Part shown: positions 62,719 to 64,000 of the stretch, piece by piece
How the letters are laid out: each line of letters starts with the position of its first letter
Numbering within the stretch: position 1 is the stretch's first letter
Assembly (NCBI GenBank): GCA_050944035.1
Contig: JBMNQH010000002.1
Span: 124,001 to 188,000, forward strand
From: JBMNQH01 sp050944035
GTDB lineage: Bacteria; Bacillota; Clostridia; Oscillospirales; Oscillospiraceae
Length of the DNA: 64,000 nucleotides
Direction: 5' to 3'
Translations under genes and position numbers: made by a program
Notes under the pieces: generated by a model
What the model was told of the DNA's origin: nothing
Database searches by the model: none
Seen by the model: only the letters and a program-made list of their open reading frames with translations

Positions 62719-63936
62719 GTGAATACAACGAAAACAAAGCGACCTACACTGGCTTTTGTTCTTTTTCTGGCAGCTGGCTTTGCACTTTACTTTTTGATGC
62801 AATCCATCCAGCCCCTACTCCCCCATATCTTGTTTGATTACGAGACCTGGGATGCAGGAAGAACAGACAGCGCTTTCTGGCGGCTACTCTGGCTAATCGG
62901 CGACGGCACCGAACCACATTTTCACAAAACCATCCTCGGTGGTCTTGGTCTGATCGGAGGCTCCTGGCTCGCTTATTATCTGGACCGAAAACAATCCAAG
63001 CTCAGAGGAACACCGGTTGGATATGGCAGCGGTACGCTCTGGCCCTGGGTATTCGCAGCATCCCTGCTTTCACTGGCGATTGCAGTCGCCGTGTTTGGTG
63101 GCCTGCACGTCGATGGTGATACGTATGTTTCCACTTATGTTTGCTATGTTTCTATCGCTGGTGCTGTTATTTTTCTCTATGGCGGCAGCATTCCAACACT
63201 GCTTACCGGCGCAATTCTGGGTGCCTTCACCTCCGTTCCAATTTCCATCTGGATGAGAAACTGCGTCTGTCTCCCCAACGGTTTTCCCGGTGTTTTGGCA
63301 ACTGTAACCGGTATGTGGCTTGGTGGCATTGCAACCTTTGAAATCTGCCGGCATATGCCCTGGATGCAGGCTGCCAAAGCCCGCAATACACAAGCCATTC
63401 CCAGTCAGCCAATTTCCGGCGAGATGTCCATAGAAGAATATAAGCATAAGCACCCTGTTGGCTTCCTGTTCCGTCGTATCCTCTGCGACGTTTCCGAGCC
63501 GGTCTTTGTTGCAAACGAGTGGGCCGGCGGCCTGCTTCTCGTTGGCTCCATGCTCACATGGATACTCAACCCCCTGCAGCCATACTATGGAAATGGCTTT
63601 TTCCCCGCGCTGATTCTATGTCAGGTACTGACCGCAGGATTTTCCATGTGGTTTTACTGGGACTCCTGGATGGAGAATGATTTTGTTCCCACTTTCGTCC
63701 CTCTGGTCTCAACCGCTCCCGCCTGTATTCTGCAATTCGGTGCAACAATGCCCGTGATTATCATCAGTTCTCTGATCGGCGCTCTCATGGGTCCTGCACT
63801 GGCTACCTGGATCAATGAGAAAATTCCGGAGCACTGGCATGTCATGATTGGTTTGACCTTCTCGATGTTTTTGACTTCCGGTATCGCAGTGGTCATGATC
63901 CGCTATCTTGGCATGTGTATCCCCGGTATTTACTAA
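62719..63936 (+). CDS. multi-pass membrane protein of unknown family
   Basis: 405 residues with about nine to ten hydrophobic segments (near 8-30, 68-85, 110-135, 142-165, 168-190, 195-215, then several from 270 on) and a polar loop at about 225-262 containing EMSIEEYKHKHPVGFLFRRI. I recognise no family. Layout suggests a transporter or integral membrane enzyme. GTG start at 62719 follows AAGGGAGGTG. Its place after the kinase-binding-protein fusion suggests it could be the regulated target, perhaps moving the sensed compound (inference). The gene is complete and the window ends 64 bases later. Confidence 0.7.
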   Translation: MNTTKTKRPTLAFVLFLAAGFALYFLMQSIQPLLPHILFDYETWDAGRTDSAFWRLLWLIGDGTEPHFHKTILGGLGLIGGSWLAYYLDRKQSKLRGTPVGYGSGTLWPWVFAASLLSLAIAVAVFGGLHVDGDTYVSTYVCYVSIAGAVIFLYGGSIPTLLTGAILGAFTSVPISIWMRNCVCLPNGFPGVLATVTGMWLGGIATFEICRHMPWMQAAKARNTQAIPSQPISGEMSIEEYKHKHPVGFLFRRILCDVSEPVFVANEWAGGLLLVGSMLTWILNPLQPYYGNGFFPALILCQVLTAGFSMWFYWDSWMENDFVPTFVPLVSTAPACILQFGATMPVIIISSLIGALMGPALATWINEKIPEHWHVMIGLTFSMFLTSGIAVVMIRYLGMCIPGIY

Positions 63937-64000
63937 TCCCTGCAATGCATCCCCTCTCTACTCATCCACTGTATGATTTCAGATTTTTTCTTTAAAATCT

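Noticed and set aside
1..64000. CRISPR arrays, rRNA and tRNA genes
   Set aside because: No regularly spaced direct repeats, no rRNA-like conserved stretches and no convincing tRNA cloverleaf with CCA-end context were noticed on reading both strands.

Overview
The window reads as one continuous chromosomal segment of a spore-forming, anaerobic, Gram-positive Firmicute. The likeliest home is Clostridia, family Oscillospiraceae/Ruminococcaceae (inference). Signs are a SpoVT sporulation regulator, an L10 leader before rplJ-rplL, a lysine riboswitch, strong AAGGAGG ribosome binding sites, the short HisG plus HisZ pair, an archaeal/eukaryal-type prolyl-tRNA synthetase, and a gut-Ruminococcaceae-style palindromic repeat. 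No rRNA, tRNA, CRISPR array, transposase or prophage module was seen.

Layout. 1-2.3 kb: histidine operon hisZ-hisG-hisD (minus; hisD runs off the left edge) behind a palindromic operator. 2.5-5.2 kb: M3 oligopeptidase and an orphan, degenerate class I fumarase alpha-like protein. 5.3-8.2 kb: thrR-hom-lysC aspartate-family operon. 8.4-12.1 kb: AI-2E-type permease, a TauE/SafE transporter split into two half-length genes, and proS. 12.4-19.3 kb: a glycosyltransferase-CsaB fusion, a phosphatase-GNAT fusion, a metallophosphoesterase with an SH3-like tail, a YgiQ radical SAM protein and DUF1294. 19.3-22.6 kb: an accessory cassette of two EcoRI-type adenine methyltransferases and a DUF262-HNH protein. 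22.8-32.9 kb: small conserved proteins, polysaccharide deacetylase, SpoVT, a glycine betaine ABC transporter with fused binding protein and permease, and a HIRAN protein. 33-41.4 kb: glyS, an LTA-synthase-like sulfatase, nadE, an XRE regulator, a ComB-like phosphatase and a lipoprotein. 41.5-47.1 kb: cytidylate kinase-like protein, a riboswitch-controlled NhaC-family lysine transporter, panE, DUF523 and an rRNA methyltransferase. 47.2-48.4 kb: a decayed orphan hsdS and a palindromic repeat. 48.5-53.6 kb: divergent gltA and acn-icd, the oxidative route to 2-oxoglutarate. 53.7-57.8 kb: gpsA and proBAC. 58-59.2 kb: rplJ-rplL. 59.3-63.9 kb: a response regulator, a soluble histidine kinase fused to a periplasmic-binding fold, and an unrecognised membrane protein.

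Together the genes lean to amino-acid supply: gltA-acn-icd makes 2-oxoglutarate for glutamate, proBAC takes glutamate to proline, and his, thr/lys and lysine-transport genes each show their own regulatory sites. The best candidates for something undescribed are the tandem methyltransferase/DUF262-HNH cassette with a vestigial second nuclease start, and the cytosolic kinase-binding-protein fusion with its membrane neighbour. All protein calls rest on reading translated sequence and motif memory; no database search was run.
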